Part shown: one piece after another, positions 1-9,073 of the stretch
Position numbering within the stretch: position 1 is the stretch's first letter
Layout of the letters: every line of letters begins with the position of its first letter
Origin: Mucilaginibacter sp. OK283
Lineage (GTDB): Bacteria > Bacteroidota > Bacteroidia > Sphingobacteriales > Sphingobacteriaceae
Assembly: GCF_900110415.1 (NCBI RefSeq)
Contig: NZ_FODR01000002.1
Span: 1-64,000, forward strand
Direction: 5' to 3'
DNA: 64,000 nucleotides
The notes under the pieces: generated by a model
The model's input: the letters and a program-made list of their open reading frames with translations, nothing else
Told to the model about the DNA's origin: nothing
Databases searched by the model: none
Program-made: the position numbers and the translations under genes

Positions 1-159
1 CAGCATGATCCTGAGTTGAAGGGCTATGCAGAAAGTAAACTAAAACATAAAGAATATGGGCTGGTATTAAACAACGTGAAATTCAAGCTAATCCTGCGGA
101 TGTTTTCGTTAGTAAAGAGGCAGGAAATGTATGTGGAAAACTACCGGAGATCAGCCTGA
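1..159 (+). pseudogene. IS110-family transposase, C-terminal end (cut by window edge)
   Basis: Frame 1 is open from the first base to TGA at 157-159 and gives about 52 residues. The stretch LNNVKFKLILRMFSLVKR followed by a MYVENY tail resembles the C-terminus of IS110/IS116/IS902 DEDD transposases, which usually end with a similar LRFKLLARVFAVIKR..PYV sequence. The N-terminal part, including the catalytic RuvC-like DEDD domain, lies outside the window, so it cannot be told whether the element is intact. It marks a mobile element at the left border; no inverted terminal repeat is obvious, as is normal for IS110. Confidence 0.7.
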
Positions 160-200
160 AAAAACTTATTTTTAATTAAGTTTGGAATTGTTGGAAACCT

Positions 201-330
201 AGAATACGAACGAGGTACGAGGAGAAATCCTATACGTCATGTATTCAACCATGCAAATTTGCAAGCATGACGTATAGGATTTCTCCTCACGCCAACGCCC
301 AAAGCCCTCCCCGGTTCGTTCGAAATGACA
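201..330. repeat. Interspersed palindromic repeat, family B copy 1
   Basis: A 23-bp perfect inverted repeat (219-241 against 266-288) encloses a 24-base loop and contains the core GAAATCCTATACG. The right side continues to a TTCGTTCGAAATGACA end at 315-330. The same core and the same end recur at 11679-11832, so this is a dispersed genomic element rather than a simple terminator. The rest of the 160-503 gap shows no gene. Confidence 0.75.
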
Positions 331-503
331 TTTTTTTTATTATTGGTACGTTTCCCAAAGATGTGTACACACAGTAGCTCCCTAGAGGGGAATCGCACAT
401 TCCCACCGCTTTTTTAAAGAGATCCTCAAAATATTATTGTATCCACAACAACCGCATTTACAGCCATGTCATTACTGTTTTTTAGCATACCGTTGATGCA
501 CCT

Positions 504-1394
504 TTACCATCCCAAACTCACACCTCCGGATACCCCGAAGCCAACCCGAGACACACCATTCAATTGAGTTTTGTCAATTTGGCCGTTATTGAGGTAAAGC
601 TGGTCGGTTCCGTTACCTGTTTGCCACGTAAAATAGTTACCGCCAATTTGGATGGCAAGGTGATTAACGATATCATAATTTAACTTTCCACCCGCTTCCA
701 CCCCGTAACCATTGGCATGGTGGCGATAGCTCACCGGGTGCTGAAAACTGGTGATCAAATTCCAGTTGCCGTTGCTGTTGTAGCTTACCTGGTGATAGGT
801 AACATCGGCCTTGAACTTTAATTTTGGAACGATGGTTACAGATGAAATTACTTTTAAAAAACCGCCCTTCCATTGAGGTGAATAGGAACTGTTCAAACCC
901 GGGAACATGCCGCCCCGGTCGAGCAGGCGGAGAGCTTCCTTATTTTCGCCGTAACCAATATAAGGTACCATGCTAAAACGATATTTATTAAAAATAATAT
1001 ACCCAACACCAAGGTTCCATAAACTGGCGCTACCTTTATTGGCGTTGAAGGTTTGGTTGTAGGTATTGTTGCTGCGGTTATCGGCCCCATAATCGCTATC
1101 GTTTACCGTGCCGGAGGATATGAACTGCCGGAAGTAATCGCCATAAACGACGAATTTTTTCCAAAAGTTATAGCTTACAGATGCGGCTACATTTTGCCCG
1201 CCAACGTTCATCCATTTAAGTTCTGAAAGTACATTGGGGTTTTGGCCGCTGATATTGCCGGATATTGACCACCGAAAATTTTCCTGCAAGTAACCCGTAC
1301 CAACATCAACCTGCAGTTTGTTTGCTACCTGTTGCGCATGAACCAGGCAGGCGCTTATCATCAGCATAAAATAAAAGCTTGTAAACTTTTTCAT
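504..1394 (-). CDS. Outer-membrane beta-barrel-like protein, unknown function
   Basis: The protein is 296 aa from the ATG at 1394; an in-frame start eight codons upstream is rejected because the MKK..FYFMLMISACLVHAQQ signal peptide begins here. The rest is rich in alternating aromatic and polar residues (for example VSYNFWKKFVVYGDYF and YIIFNKYRFSMVPYIGYG) and ends in a short VGFGVSGGVSLGW strand with a terminal aromatic residue, typical of Bacteroidetes OMP barrels inserted by the BAM machinery. It lies 52 bases downstream of the GH16 lipoprotein on the same strand and may be co-transcribed with the glucan hydrolases. No substrate can be inferred. A porin-like role is only one possibility. 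Confidence 0.6.
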   Translation of the reverse strand: MKKFTSFYFMLMISACLVHAQQVANKLQVDVGTGYLQENFRWSISGNISGQNPNVLSELKWMNVGGQNVAASVSYNFWKKFVVYGDYFRQFISSGTVNDSDYGADNRSNNTYNQTFNANKGSASLWNLGVGYIIFNKYRFSMVPYIGYGENKEALRLLDRGGMFPGLNSSYSPQWKGGFLKVISSVTIVPKLKFKADVTYHQVSYNSNGNWNLITSFQHPVSYRHHANGYGVEAGGKLNYDIVNHLAIQIGGNYFTWQTGNGTDQLYLNNGQIDKTQLNGVSRVGFGVSGGVSLGW

Positions 1395-1446
1395 CAGGTA
1401 AAAAATGGCCTGCCCCACGCAAAGGAACAGGCCAATATAAATTTAA

Positions 1447-2676
1447 CTATTGATTTACGCCAAAAGCTTCCCAGCCCGCTGCTGTTGTACGGGTACAGGT
1501 CATGGCTTGTGTGCCATTTTCGCTCGAAATAAATTTGCCATTATTGCCTCTCAGGGTAACCTTCCCATCAGAGGTGGTTACCCAGTCAAATTTTTCCCAA
1601 TCGCCGATAGTGGTGCGGTTACAGGTAATAGCCTGCGTGCCGTTTTCGCTCGATACATATTTACCCATGCTTTGCAGGGCCACTTTGCCGCCGCCTGCAT
1701 CCACAACGGTAAAAGTTTCCCAGGCCTGGGCGGTTGCACGGTTACACCACATGGCCTGCGTACCATTCTCGCCGCTTACGTATTGGTTGTTAAACCCTTT
1801 CAGGGTGATGTTTGAACCAATTGGGGGCGATGTACTGCTGCCCGAAAGGTTGTATACCCGCACATAATCAACCACCATATTGCAAGGCAAAGCGCCATCA
1901 TTAATAGTATTGCCGGGCAGGTCGCCACCTATGGCCAGGTTGAGGATGATGAAGAAGGGATTATGAAAAGCACCGGTATTGTTGATGTTGCCGGCAATAT
2001 TCCCGGTAACATACAGCGTATTATCTACATACCATTTGATAGAATTGGTATCCCACTCTACCGCGTAGGTATGGAATCCGGTGGGGGTAGTTGTTGTACT
2101 GCCGCCATACTGAACGTGCCCGTTATTATACCAGTGCATGGTGCCCAATATGGTATTGGAGGTGTTTACCTGTTCCATAATGTCAATTTCGCCGCATTGA
2201 GGCCATCCAACTCCGGGGGTATTTATATTGGCGCCCAGCATCCAGAAAGCGGGCCAGGTACCTTGCACTGCAGGCAGTTTAATGCTGGCTTCAATACGAC
2301 CGTATGTTGGCTGAAACTTACCGGCAGTAGTCAGCTTAGCCGAGGTATAGGGCTGGCCGCCCACGGTTTCTTTACGGGCGGTAATAGTTAAAAAACCGCC
2401 GGATACAGTAGCGTTTGCCGACTGATAATATTCCTTCTCGTTATTAACATTGGGGTTCCCATTGTCGATATTCCAGTTGGCGGTGTTAACGCTGGTACCG
2501 TTAAATTCATCGCTCCATACAAGGGTTGCGGCCCTGGGGGTGGTGGTTTGGGTGGTTTCGGCAGCCGCTACGGCAGCAGGTGTTTGCCTGTTGGCATCTT
2601 TTTTACAGGAAATGGCTAAAGCAGCCAGGGCAACTATTGCTAAAGCGCCCTTTTTTAAGTTTTGAATTGATTTCAT
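1447..2676 (-). CDS. GH16 family secreted beta-glucanase lipoprotein with C-terminal fascin-like trefoil
   Basis: 409 aa from the ATG at 2676, chosen because [10 protein letters not shown] begins a lipoprotein signal with lipobox AISC (Cys24). Residues about 50-278 are a GH16 concanavalin-like domain. The catalytic signature GEIDIMEQV holds nucleophile E163, D165 and acid/base E168, the form seen in laminarinases (endo-beta-1,3-glucanases). Residues 288-409 hold three repeats ending Y/F-V/I-S-x-ENGT..AM..CNRTT...WE.F, a fascin-like beta-trefoil nearly identical to that of the neighbouring GH30. The enzyme is expected at the cell surface cutting beta-1,3- or mixed-linkage glucans, with the trefoil acting as a carbohydrate-binding module. 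Linkage specificity is inference. Confidence 0.9.
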   Translation of the reverse strand: MKSIQNLKKGALAIVALAALAISCKKDANRQTPAAVAAAETTQTTTPRAATLVWSDEFNGTSVNTANWNIDNGNPNVNNEKEYYQSANATVSGGFLTITARKETVGGQPYTSAKLTTAGKFQPTYGRIEASIKLPAVQGTWPAFWMLGANINTPGVGWPQCGEIDIMEQVNTSNTILGTMHWYNNGHVQYGGSTTTTPTGFHTYAVEWDTNSIKWYVDNTLYVTGNIAGNINNTGAFHNPFFIILNLAIGGDLPGNTINDGALPCNMVVDYVRVYNLSGSSTSPPIGSNITLKGFNNQYVSGENGTQAMWCNRATAQAWETFTVVDAGGGKVALQSMGKYVSSENGTQAITCNRTTIGDWEKFDWVTTSDGKVTLRGNNGKFISSENGTQAMTCTRTTAAGWEAFGVNQ

Positions 2677-2745
2677 AAGATTGGTATTTGTGCTATTGAT
2701 ATAATTGATTGCGTGTTGGTGAGAAATAACTTGAGATATTAACAC

Positions 2746-2831
2746 TGTCATGCTGAGGAACGAAGCATCTATTCGCGAACTTTTCTACCGGTTAGGCACA
2801 GCTGGCAGATCCTTCGTACCTCAGGATGACA
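2746..2831. repeat. 86-bp palindromic interspersed repeat, family A copy 1
   Basis: Arms of 25 bases at 2746-2770 and 2807-2831 are inverted copies with three mismatches (both begin TGTCATSCTGAGG). An 86-base element of the same length, arms and loop sequence, but opposite orientation, lies at 58254-58339. It fills the GH30-GH16 intergenic space and could act as a transcript-stabilising or terminating hairpin between the two genes. Confidence 0.85.
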
Positions 2832-2852
2832 ATCACTTTTTTAACGATTTAA

Positions 2853-4727
2853 CTACTGGTTCACCCCAAAAGCTTCCCAGCCCGATATGGTTGTGCGGTT
2901 ACAGGTCATGGGCTGGGTGCCGTTTTCGCTGGATACGTACTTGCTGTTATTGCCCTTGAGCGATATTTTGCCATCGGCGTTAACCACCCAGTCAAATTTT
3001 TCCCAGTCGCCAATAGAGGTTCGGTTACAGGTGATGGCTTGCGTACCGTTTTCGCTGGATACGTACTTGCCCATGCCTTGCAGGGCTATTTTACCGGCGC
3101 CGGCATCAACCACGGTAAATTGTTCCCACGCCGATGCCGTTGGGCGGTTACAGTTCATGGCAGCGGTGCCATTCTCGCTGCTTACATACTGGTTGTTAAT
3201 GCCCTTCAGGGTAATAACAGAGCCAATTGGCGCACCGGATGAACCGTTTGATTGTGTGCCGCTCCATTTAAAAGTGGCCACTGCGCCTGCAGCTAATGAG
3301 TAAGTAAATGATTCGGCACCCCATTTTACTTTGAAGCTAACCGCAGATGAGCCGGTATTTAGCGCGATAAGCACTTTGCTGCCATCCGAATTTTTAAAGG
3401 CCACATCTTGTATACTGCCGGATACATTTGATGAAATACGAACAGCCCCCGGCCGTACAAAACGTGCCGCGTGGCCAATAATGTAATAGCCTACGTTGCG
3501 GGTTATTGATGTTCCGCTTACGGTAATGGCGCCCAGGCAGGTACTGCAGCCACCTGCTGTATGCGGGTTATAGTTAACATCGGCCGCCAGGTTCCATTCC
3601 AAAACATTGCGGCTCCAATTGCGGGTAGCGCCAATAACCAGGTTATTGACGTGCCATGACAAGTCGCCGCCAAAATTGCTTGGCGCGCCAACCCACTGCT
3701 CGGTGAAGTACACATTTTTGTTAGGATAAGCATTATGCACATCGGTTAAAGAAGCAATTGAACCGGCGTATAAATGAAATGCCGATCCATCAACATAGGG
3801 GTTGGCACCGCCGTCGGCTAAAACGGCCTCCGGATAGTCAATCCTGTCGGTATTATGGTCATAAGCGATGATCTTGGTAGCAAAACCGGCCGCCCTTATT
3901 TGCGGACCAAGGTTGTTTTTTATAAAAGTAGCTTCCTCGCTGGCCTGCATTACCATACTTGGGTTGTTGTATGGGTTAAGCGGCTCGTTTTGCGGCGTAA
4001 TGGCGTCAATAGTAATACCCTGCGCCTGCATGGCCTGCAGGTATTTTACAAAATAGCGGGCATAGGCATCATAATACGCCGTATTTAAGCTGCCGCCGGT
4101 GTAGCCGTTGTTGCCGGTAGTGTTAACCTTCATCCAGGTGGGGGCGGTCCATGGGGTGGCTATAATTTTGATGGATGGGTTTATGGCGATGATCTTCTTT
4201 AGTATCGGCAGCATATCGGTGTTTTCCTGGCTGATGCTGAAACTGTTCATGTTTACATCGCCGGCCACCTGGTCGTAAGTAAAATCGCTCGAGCTTAAGT
4301 CAGATGCGCCGATGCTAATACGTAAATAACTGATGCCTATCTGCCCGTTAGCCGTACCAAAAAGCTCGCTTAAAACGGCAGCCTGGTTGCCGCCCAGCCC
4401 GTTTAATAAACTGGCGCTGCCGCCGGTTAAGGTAAACCCGAAGCCATCTATCCCCTGGTAGGTGGTGTTTTCGTCAACAGTTACGGTGGTGGCGTTGGTG
4501 CCTGCATCAGCAGCAAAATTGAAGCTGGCCTGTGCCTGCAACAGTTTTGACTGATCGGACGTGGTTACCCAGGCATTTACCACTTCATTGGCAGCGCGTG
4601 CTACCGTTTCGGCGGTTGGCTGTGCTTTGGCTTCGCCGGTGTTGGCATCCTTTTTACAGGAAAACAGCAAGGCCGCGGGTAGCAGGGTGAGGGCTGCAAG
4701 CCGCTTTAAATTGTAGTTGATGTTCAT
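2853..4727 (-). CDS. GH30 family secreted beta-glucosidase/endo-1,6-glucanase lipoprotein with fascin-like trefoil
   Basis: 624 aa with a lipoprotein signal (LLFSC, Cys24). Residues about 80-395 form the GH30 (beta/alpha)8 barrel: acid/base E248 lies in TPQNEP and nucleophile E343 in YFTEQWVG. The attached beta-domain follows at about 400-490. Residues 501-624 are three fascin-like trefoil repeats ending VSSENGT..M.CNRTT..GWEAF, almost the same as in the GH16 protein downstream. Family GH30 includes beta-1,6-glucanases, glucosylceramidases and xylanases; the pairing with a GH16 laminarinase-type enzyme suggests that beta-1,3/1,6-glucan (fungal wall or laminarin) is degraded at the cell surface. 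No SusC/D pair is present, so this is not a classical PUL. Confidence 0.9.
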   Translation of the reverse strand: MNINYNLKRLAALTLLPAALLFSCKKDANTGEAKAQPTAETVARAANEVVNAWVTTSDQSKLLQAQASFNFAADAGTNATTVTVDENTTYQGIDGFGFTLTGGSASLLNGLGGNQAAVLSELFGTANGQIGISYLRISIGASDLSSSDFTYDQVAGDVNMNSFSISQENTDMLPILKKIIAINPSIKIIATPWTAPTWMKVNTTGNNGYTGGSLNTAYYDAYARYFVKYLQAMQAQGITIDAITPQNEPLNPYNNPSMVMQASEEATFIKNNLGPQIRAAGFATKIIAYDHNTDRIDYPEAVLADGGANPYVDGSAFHLYAGSIASLTDVHNAYPNKNVYFTEQWVGAPSNFGGDLSWHVNNLVIGATRNWSRNVLEWNLAADVNYNPHTAGGCSTCLGAITVSGTSITRNVGYYIIGHAARFVRPGAVRISSNVSGSIQDVAFKNSDGSKVLIALNTGSSAVSFKVKWGAESFTYSLAAGAVATFKWSGTQSNGSSGAPIGSVITLKGINNQYVSSENGTAAMNCNRPTASAWEQFTVVDAGAGKIALQGMGKYVSSENGTQAITCNRTSIGDWEKFDWVVNADGKISLKGNNSKYVSSENGTQPMTCNRTTISGWEAFGVNQ

Positions 4728-4915
4728 AAAAATTTATTATTTGGTTTAATTGATTGCACAAAAAATCCATGGCAAAAAGCCGGTAACGCATTGCTAAATC
4801 GCTTTATTGGTTTAACTAATGTTTAAAACAGCATTGGTTAAATGTTGGCAAAACAGCATTGTTCAAAATAGTTTTCCAGGAATTACAGGCTTATGTATGG
4901 TTTATAATTACAAAT

Positions 4916-4947
4916 CAAATTTAGGCGATTTAAAATGTAATAAGCAA
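4916..4947 (-). promoter_or_regulatory. Probable sigma-ABfr promoter of the GH30-GH16 genes
   Basis: On the minus strand TAAATTTG (4916-4923) matches the Bacteroidetes -7 box TAnnTTTG exactly, and a TTG (4945-4947) lies 21 bases upstream at the -33 position. This leaves a leader of roughly 185 bases before the GH30 start. Confidence 0.5.
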
Positions 4948-4993
4948 ATAAAATTTACATAAATAGCTGATATATAGTATATTATATCGATTT

Positions 4994-5009
4994 TGATACG
5001 CTTGTATCA
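4994..5009. promoter_or_regulatory. Perfect palindrome TGATAC-N4-GTATCA, candidate operator
   Basis: The 16-base site TGATACGCTTGTATCA has perfect 6-base arms. A second half-copy TGATACGCTTG sits at 5081-5091. Both lie in the 557-base gap between the GH30 gene and the divergently transcribed GtrA-like gene, upstream of the GH30 promoter. Apart from these sites and the two promoters the gap (4728-5284) is AT-rich and holds no gene. Confidence 0.45.
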
Positions 5010-5267
5010 CATGGGGGATAAATTAAAAATGCAGGTTTAAGCCTTGCTTTGAGGGATTTTGAAAACGTTAAAAATAATTATGATACGCTTGCGTCGCAGT
5101 TAATTTTAACGAAAAAAAGCGGCGGCAATGCCTTGGTTTGATGGATGGACTATGAGTGGGAGAGGGGTTTAAAGCAAATAGGCTGAAAACGCGAACATAT
5201 TTAACCTGCCTGCCAGTTGTTAACGCAAGCCGGCTGCATAGTTAACCCTACTTTATTTTAATTATTT

Positions 5268-5275
5268 TACCTTTG
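5268..5275 (+). promoter_or_regulatory. -7 promoter box of the GtrA-like gene
   Basis: TACCTTTG matches TAnnTTTG. It covers a TTG at 5273 that would otherwise look like an upstream start, and lies only nine bases before the ATG at 5285, implying a nearly leaderless transcript. Confidence 0.55.
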
Positions 5276-5284
5276 CCATTATCT

Positions 5285-5788
5285 ATGAGAAAGGTACACG
5301 ATTTTATAAGGCGGACTATTTTTAACATTATCGATCTGTTTTATAAACCCTTTAAAAAATGGATGCCCTTGCACACCTTCCGTTACGCGGCATGTGGCGG
5401 GGGCAATGTGGTGTTTGATATTACGCTGTTTTCATTTTGTTATAATTTCATTTTTAAAAAGCAAAACCTGCACATCGGGTCGTATACTTTAAGTCCGCAC
5501 ATTGCGTCACTGGCTTTATCTTTCAGCATATCTTTTTGTACGGGGTTTTACCTGAACAGGTATATCGTTTTTAAAGAATCGGGCCTGAGCAAAAGAGGAC
5601 AGCTTTCGCGGTTTATTATAGTGAATGCCATTTGTATCCTGCTGAATGTAATTTTTCTTAAGGTACTTGTTGACTGGCTGGGCATTTATCCAACTCCATC
5701 AAAAATTATAGCTACTGTATTTATAGCCTGTTTCAGCTATTTTAGCCAGACACATTTTTTCTTCAAGGCTAAAAAAAACGTTGCCTGA
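5285..5788 (+). CDS. GtrA-like integral membrane protein
   Basis: 167 aa from ATG 5285. A TTG four codons upstream is rejected because it forms part of a -7 promoter box. The protein has four hydrophobic segments (about 44-58, 74-95, 114-133 and 138-155) and the GtrA-family pattern: FRYAACGGGNVVFD near the first helix and FYLNRYIVF before the third. GtrA-like proteins are thought to move undecaprenyl-phosphate-linked sugars across the membrane for cell-surface polysaccharide or teichoic-acid decoration. It is monocistronic here, converging on the carotenoid operon with 24 bases between stops. The family is clear; its substrate is not. Confidence 0.85.
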   Translation: MRKVHDFIRRTIFNIIDLFYKPFKKWMPLHTFRYAACGGGNVVFDITLFSFCYNFIFKKQNLHIGSYTLSPHIASLALSFSISFCTGFYLNRYIVFKESGLSKRGQLSRFIIVNAICILLNVIFLKVLVDWLGIYPTPSKIIATVFIACFSYFSQTHFFFKAKKNVA

Positions 5789-5812
5789 TGGCGGTAAATT
5801 TTAACTACCCTG

Positions 5813-6487
5813 TCAATTCACCAGGCCCAAAATCATAAAAAACACAAATTCCATTAACAGTAAAACAGGGGCAGCTTTACTTTGAGGAGGGAATTTGAAC
5901 TTCTCGAATATAAAAAGCATCAGCCCGCTTACAGCAAACCAGCAGAAGTAATTTTTTATGGGGATAGCGCCGTCCGTCCAATGCCAGTAATCAAAATGGA
6001 TGGCCACGGGTTCAATTAATATATCAAGCAAAACAAGCAACAATGCGCCAACCAAAATGCGGGCATAAACATTTTTTACCCGGCTGCGCTGCATGAGCAC
6101 GCCGGTGGCATAAATAAGCAAAAACCAGTTTACACCAATCATCAGCGGAACGTTGAATAACTTAATACCAAGTGTTTTGCCATACGTGTAGCTGCCAAAC
6201 AGCCAGCCGGTGTGTACCCCTATCAACTCGGCGCTAAAGCCCAGCATAAACAGCAGTAATGCAAACAACCCGAATTTGGCATCGGGGCGGTTATGGCTCC
6301 AGATGATAACAGCTGCCATGAGCAATAAATGCCAGGGCACGATATCCAGAAATAAGCTGTCGATACCCGGCAGGTTAAATCCTATGATGCCAACTGTGTG
6401 AAAAAGTATTATAATTATAATGGCAATGCGCTCTGTTTTTAGGCTGCCGGTTGATAATTGCGTGTTCAAATCCTCCGACCCTTCCAT
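5813..6487 (-). CDS. Carotenoid biosynthesis protein (CruF-like, Caroten_synth family)
   Basis: 224 aa polytopic membrane protein with about seven hydrophobic segments. The motif ELIGVHTGWLFGSYTYG and the LIEPVAIHFDYWHW segment are hallmarks of the DUF422/CruF family, whose characterised members hydrate the 1',2' double bond of gamma-carotene or bisanhydrobacterioruberin. Its first 22 bases overlap the end of the glycosyltransferase gene, so the two are translationally coupled. The product would be a 1'-hydroxylated carotenoid, the natural acceptor for a glycosyl unit. The exact carotenoid substrate cannot be read from the sequence. Confidence 0.8.
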   Translation of the reverse strand: MEGSEDLNTQLSTGSLKTERIAIIIIILFHTVGIIGFNLPGIDSLFLDIVPWHLLLMAAVIIWSHNRPDAKFGLFALLLFMLGFSAELIGVHTGWLFGSYTYGKTLGIKLFNVPLMIGVNWFLLIYATGVLMQRSRVKNVYARILVGALLLVLLDILIEPVAIHFDYWHWTDGAIPIKNYFCWFAVSGLMLFIFEKFKFPPQSKAAPVLLLMEFVFFMILGLVN

Positions 6488-7554
6488 ACAGTAGTTTTGG
6501 TGAGGTGTTTTTGGATGGATATGAAAGCGATGAACATCATGTTTGTCATTTGCAGCGGGTGCAATAATACATTATATAAAGCATTTTGCCCCGACTCCAG
6601 CGAGATCATAATGCGGGTAAGGATAATAAGGCCGCACATGAACATGATAAGCGGCAGGTTCAGCGTCATGAACAACAACAACGGGAAAATAATAACCAGC
6701 AGCAGGTACATTAAAAACCCCGGGATGCTATAATTGAATGCGGCTAAAAAATTTTTGCTGAAACCGGCTATAGCCTCGTTATAACTTTTGTACATGCGGC
6801 AGCTAATCATGCCGTTGGCCAGCAGGGCCTCGCCGTTATAAGCTTTGGTTTTTATAAGCCGCATAATTTCTACATCCTCTACCACTTTGCCCTTTACTGC
6901 TTTATGCCATTGCTGCTGATGATAAATAGCGGCGTCGAACAGCATAAACTGCCCGCTGGCTGCAGCAACAGAAGGGTTTTTTACCAGCGATATCAAGCGT
7001 ACAGGTAACAGGTTCAGTAAAATAAAATGCATCAGCGGCACTACCAGTTTCTCGCCGGTGGTTTGCATTTCCTGGTTGGCAAACAGGCTTAGCAGGCCCA
7101 GTTTGCCCGTATGCATGCGGTGTACGGCGCTATTAATTAAACCGGGCTGCACCTGCTCATCGGCATCCAGGAAAAGCAGGTAATCGCCATCGGCCTGCAA
7201 GGCAAGCTGGTGGCATGCAAAATTTTTACCTATCCAGCCAGCGGGGAGTTCCTCACCTTTAATAACCTTAAATTGGGGGTGCGCCTTTGTGAATTTTTCA
7301 CACACTGCGTAAGTATCATCGGTTGAGCCGTCATCAAGTACCAGTACCTCGTAATGCTGATAATCCTGCCGGCTGATGGATTGCAGCAGCGTAAGTATAT
7401 TGCCGCCCTCGTTACGGGCGGGTACCAGGATGGATACCTTATTGGTGTAATGTTTACCTACCCGCCGCAATTTAGGGTCGGATATAAAGTTGAACAGCGT
7501 AACCGTAAAGCGCAGGACGATGAAAAAAAGGGTGATTAATATAATTACTGTCAC
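6466..7554 (-). CDS. Family 2 glycosyltransferase, probable carotenoid glycosyltransferase (CruC/CrtQ-like)
   Basis: 362 aa: an N-terminal membrane helix (about 3-22), a GT-A catalytic domain (SILVPARNEG at 41-50, DDGSTDD at 74-80, metal-binding DAD at 130-132), then a C-terminal membrane region with two or three helices at about 270-345. This layout, with the LLSLFANQEMQTTGEKL segment, matches the membrane GT2 group that includes CruC (chlorobactene glucosyltransferase) and staphylococcal CrtQ. It is sandwiched between an acyltransferase two bases upstream and the CruF-like gene it overlaps, which supports a role in glycosylating a hydroxy-carotenoid. A lipid or polyprenol sugar transferase remains possible. 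Confidence 0.75.
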   Translation of the reverse strand: MTVIILITLFFIVLRFTVTLFNFISDPKLRRVGKHYTNKVSILVPARNEGGNILTLLQSISRQDYQHYEVLVLDDGSTDDTYAVCEKFTKAHPQFKVIKGEELPAGWIGKNFACHQLALQADGDYLLFLDADEQVQPGLINSAVHRMHTGKLGLLSLFANQEMQTTGEKLVVPLMHFILLNLLPVRLISLVKNPSVAAASGQFMLFDAAIYHQQQWHKAVKGKVVEDVEIMRLIKTKAYNGEALLANGMISCRMYKSYNEAIAGFSKNFLAAFNYSIPGFLMYLLLVIIFPLLLFMTLNLPLIMFMCGLIILTRIMISLESGQNALYNVLLHPLQMTNMMFIAFISIQKHLTKTTVWKGRRI

Positions 7555-7556
7555 TT

Positions 7557-8177
7557 TTATATATCAAATTCGGTTTGAAGCAGCTTTGAGCTGCTGTAAT
7601 GTTGCTGATAAGCTTCTTTTAACGCTGTTATACTCGTATAGTTGTTGTTATCGCTTTTTAAGTAAACGGTAGCGGTGCTCTTTTTGTGTTTAAAGTACTG
7701 AATAAATGTTGAAGCAAAAACCAGCTGGTATTTGCCGTATGCTTTTTTCATGATCCGGAACACGCCTTTGTCAAAATGAACGTCTTCTACATAATTTGAA
7801 AACAGCTTTCCCTGCGGAAAAATGAGCACCAGGTTTTGCGGATCGTCCAAAAGGCGGGCAGCATAATCAAGCGATTCGATGATATCCCTTGATTTTTTGT
7901 TGATCGAAAAAGCACCCGCAAATTTAAGATAATGCAGCATATGCACCGTTTTTTCTTCTACCATTACATGGTATTGCTTTTTTAATAGCTTTTGGGTTAC
8001 GCAATACAATATCAGCCCATCCCAAAAACTAAAATGATTGGCTATCAGCAGCACCGATTTGTTTTTATCAACTTCGATATTGTTAAACAGTACTTCATGA
8101 AACTGCCGCGCCACAATCCACTTTACATAATAATGGATAATGCGGTTTATCAAAATATTCTTTTTATTGTAAATCAT
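7557..8177 (-). CDS. 1-acyl-glycerol-phosphate-type acyltransferase (PlsC family), possible carotenoid-glycoside acyltransferase
   Basis: 206 aa. The acyltransferase motif I is NHFSFWD (H48, D53) and motif III is FPQG (120-123), which replaces the usual FPEG. The protein is short for PlsC and lacks an obvious N-terminal membrane anchor, although IIHYYVKWIVARQF could associate peripherally. It is first in the operon, two bases before the glycosyltransferase. In green sulfur bacteria CruC and CruD (glucosyl- and acyltransferase) make carotenoid glucoside esters; the same enzyme pairing here suggests an analogous acyl step. A phospholipid role cannot be excluded. Confidence 0.75.
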   Translation of the reverse strand: MIYNKKNILINRIIHYYVKWIVARQFHEVLFNNIEVDKNKSVLLIANHFSFWDGLILYCVTQKLLKKQYHVMVEEKTVHMLHYLKFAGAFSINKKSRDIIESLDYAARLLDDPQNLVLIFPQGKLFSNYVEDVHFDKGVFRIMKKAYGKYQLVFASTFIQYFKHKKSTATVYLKSDNNNYTSITALKEAYQQHYSSSKLLQTEFDI

Positions 8178-8465
8178 GAAGCGGTAAGATAATCAACATA
8201 TACAACAAATTGAACGAGTTTTGAGCCAAAAGTCATGGGGGTGAGCTAATCTTGCGCCGGGGCTTGCAATAATCAGGCTTAGGCGCAACATTAAAAGCCT
8301 TGAAAAAGCATTACGTAATTCCCGGGGCTTTGTATTGGGCATGTGGTACTATTTTGGATACACCAATAAGTTTCAAAACAATACAACACATGATACCAAA
8401 CAAGCGATTATTCATCAAATATTTCATAATAATTAATATTATTGATAAATAAATAAACTTGGCAT
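8178..8465. other. Divergent intergenic gap with no gene
   Basis: The gap separates the carotenoid operon from the YciE-like gene. It is AT-rich toward the right and has a GC-richer patch near 8250-8340. No coding frame of interest or RNA gene was seen. It must hold the operon promoter on the minus strand, but no good TAnnTTTG match was found there. Confidence 0.5.
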
Positions 8466-8473
8466 TGCCTTTG
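8466..8473 (+). promoter_or_regulatory. Probable -7 box of the YciE-like gene
   Basis: TGCCTTTG differs from TAnnTTTG at one base, and a TTG lies 21 bases upstream at 8442-8444. The leader to ATG 8510 would be about 32 bases. Confidence 0.4.
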
Positions 8474-8509
8474 TATTTAAGTTTTCACATAACTTAAAAA
8501 ACATTTACC

Positions 8510-9055
8510 ATGGCAACTACCAAAACAAAGGCTCCTGAACAAACATTGGATGTACAGGACTCGGCATTGAACGAACTGTTTATTGATGAATTGAAAGACA
8601 TTTATTGGGCCGAAAAACATTTAACAAAAGCTTTACCCAAAATGGCAAAAGCGGCAACATCTGATAAATTGCGCGCCGCGATTGAAAATCACTTAAGCGA
8701 AACCGAAAGGCAAATTATCCGCCTGGAAGATGCTTTTGCATCGATAGACGAAAAAGCCGTAGCTGTAAAATGCGAGGCGATGGCCGGTTTAATTAAAGAG
8801 GGCGAAGAAATTATTGCCGAAACCGAAAAAGGCAGCATGACCCGTGATGCCGGAATTATTTCGGCTGCTCAAAAAATTGAGCATTACGAAATTGCCTCTT
8901 ACGGTACGCTCAAAACTTTGGCTACCGTGCTGGGCTACAGCAAAGCTGCCGAGCTTTTAGATTCTACCTTACAGGAAGAAAAAAACTGCGACAGCCTGCT
9001 TACCCAAATAGCCGAAGCGGGTATAAATCAACAATCAAAAACCGAAAAAGTCTAA
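8510..9055 (+). CDS. YciE/YciF-type ferritin-like stress protein (DUF892)
   Basis: 181 aa, all helical. The pattern ELKDIYWAEKHLTKALPKMA near residue 27, HLSETERQ near 61 and KIEHYEIASYG near 122 supplies the Glu/His ligands of a ferritin-like di-iron four-helix bundle. Family members (YciE/YciF of enterobacteria) are stationary-phase or osmotic-stress proteins; their reaction is unresolved. The first about 15 residues are lysine/threonine-rich and probably disordered. The gene stands alone with a strong terminator right after it, so it is probably an independently induced stress gene. Confidence 0.85.
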   Translation: MATTKTKAPEQTLDVQDSALNELFIDELKDIYWAEKHLTKALPKMAKAATSDKLRAAIENHLSETERQIIRLEDAFASIDEKAVAVKCEAMAGLIKEGEEIIAETEKGSMTRDAGIISAAQKIEHYEIASYGTLKTLATVLGYSKAAELLDSTLQEEKNCDSLLTQIAEAGINQQSKTEKV

Positions 9056-9073
9056 AAGCTTTTGCCCGATAAA

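Noticed and set aside
1450..1867. Two 121-codon open frames on the plus strand opposite the GH16 C-terminus
   Set aside because: They are antisense shadows of the trefoil repeats; the minus-strand frame has signal peptide and catalytic motifs.
5273..5284. TTG as an upstream start for the GtrA-like protein
   Set aside because: The TTG belongs to TACCTTTG, a -7 promoter box; an ATG follows four codons later.
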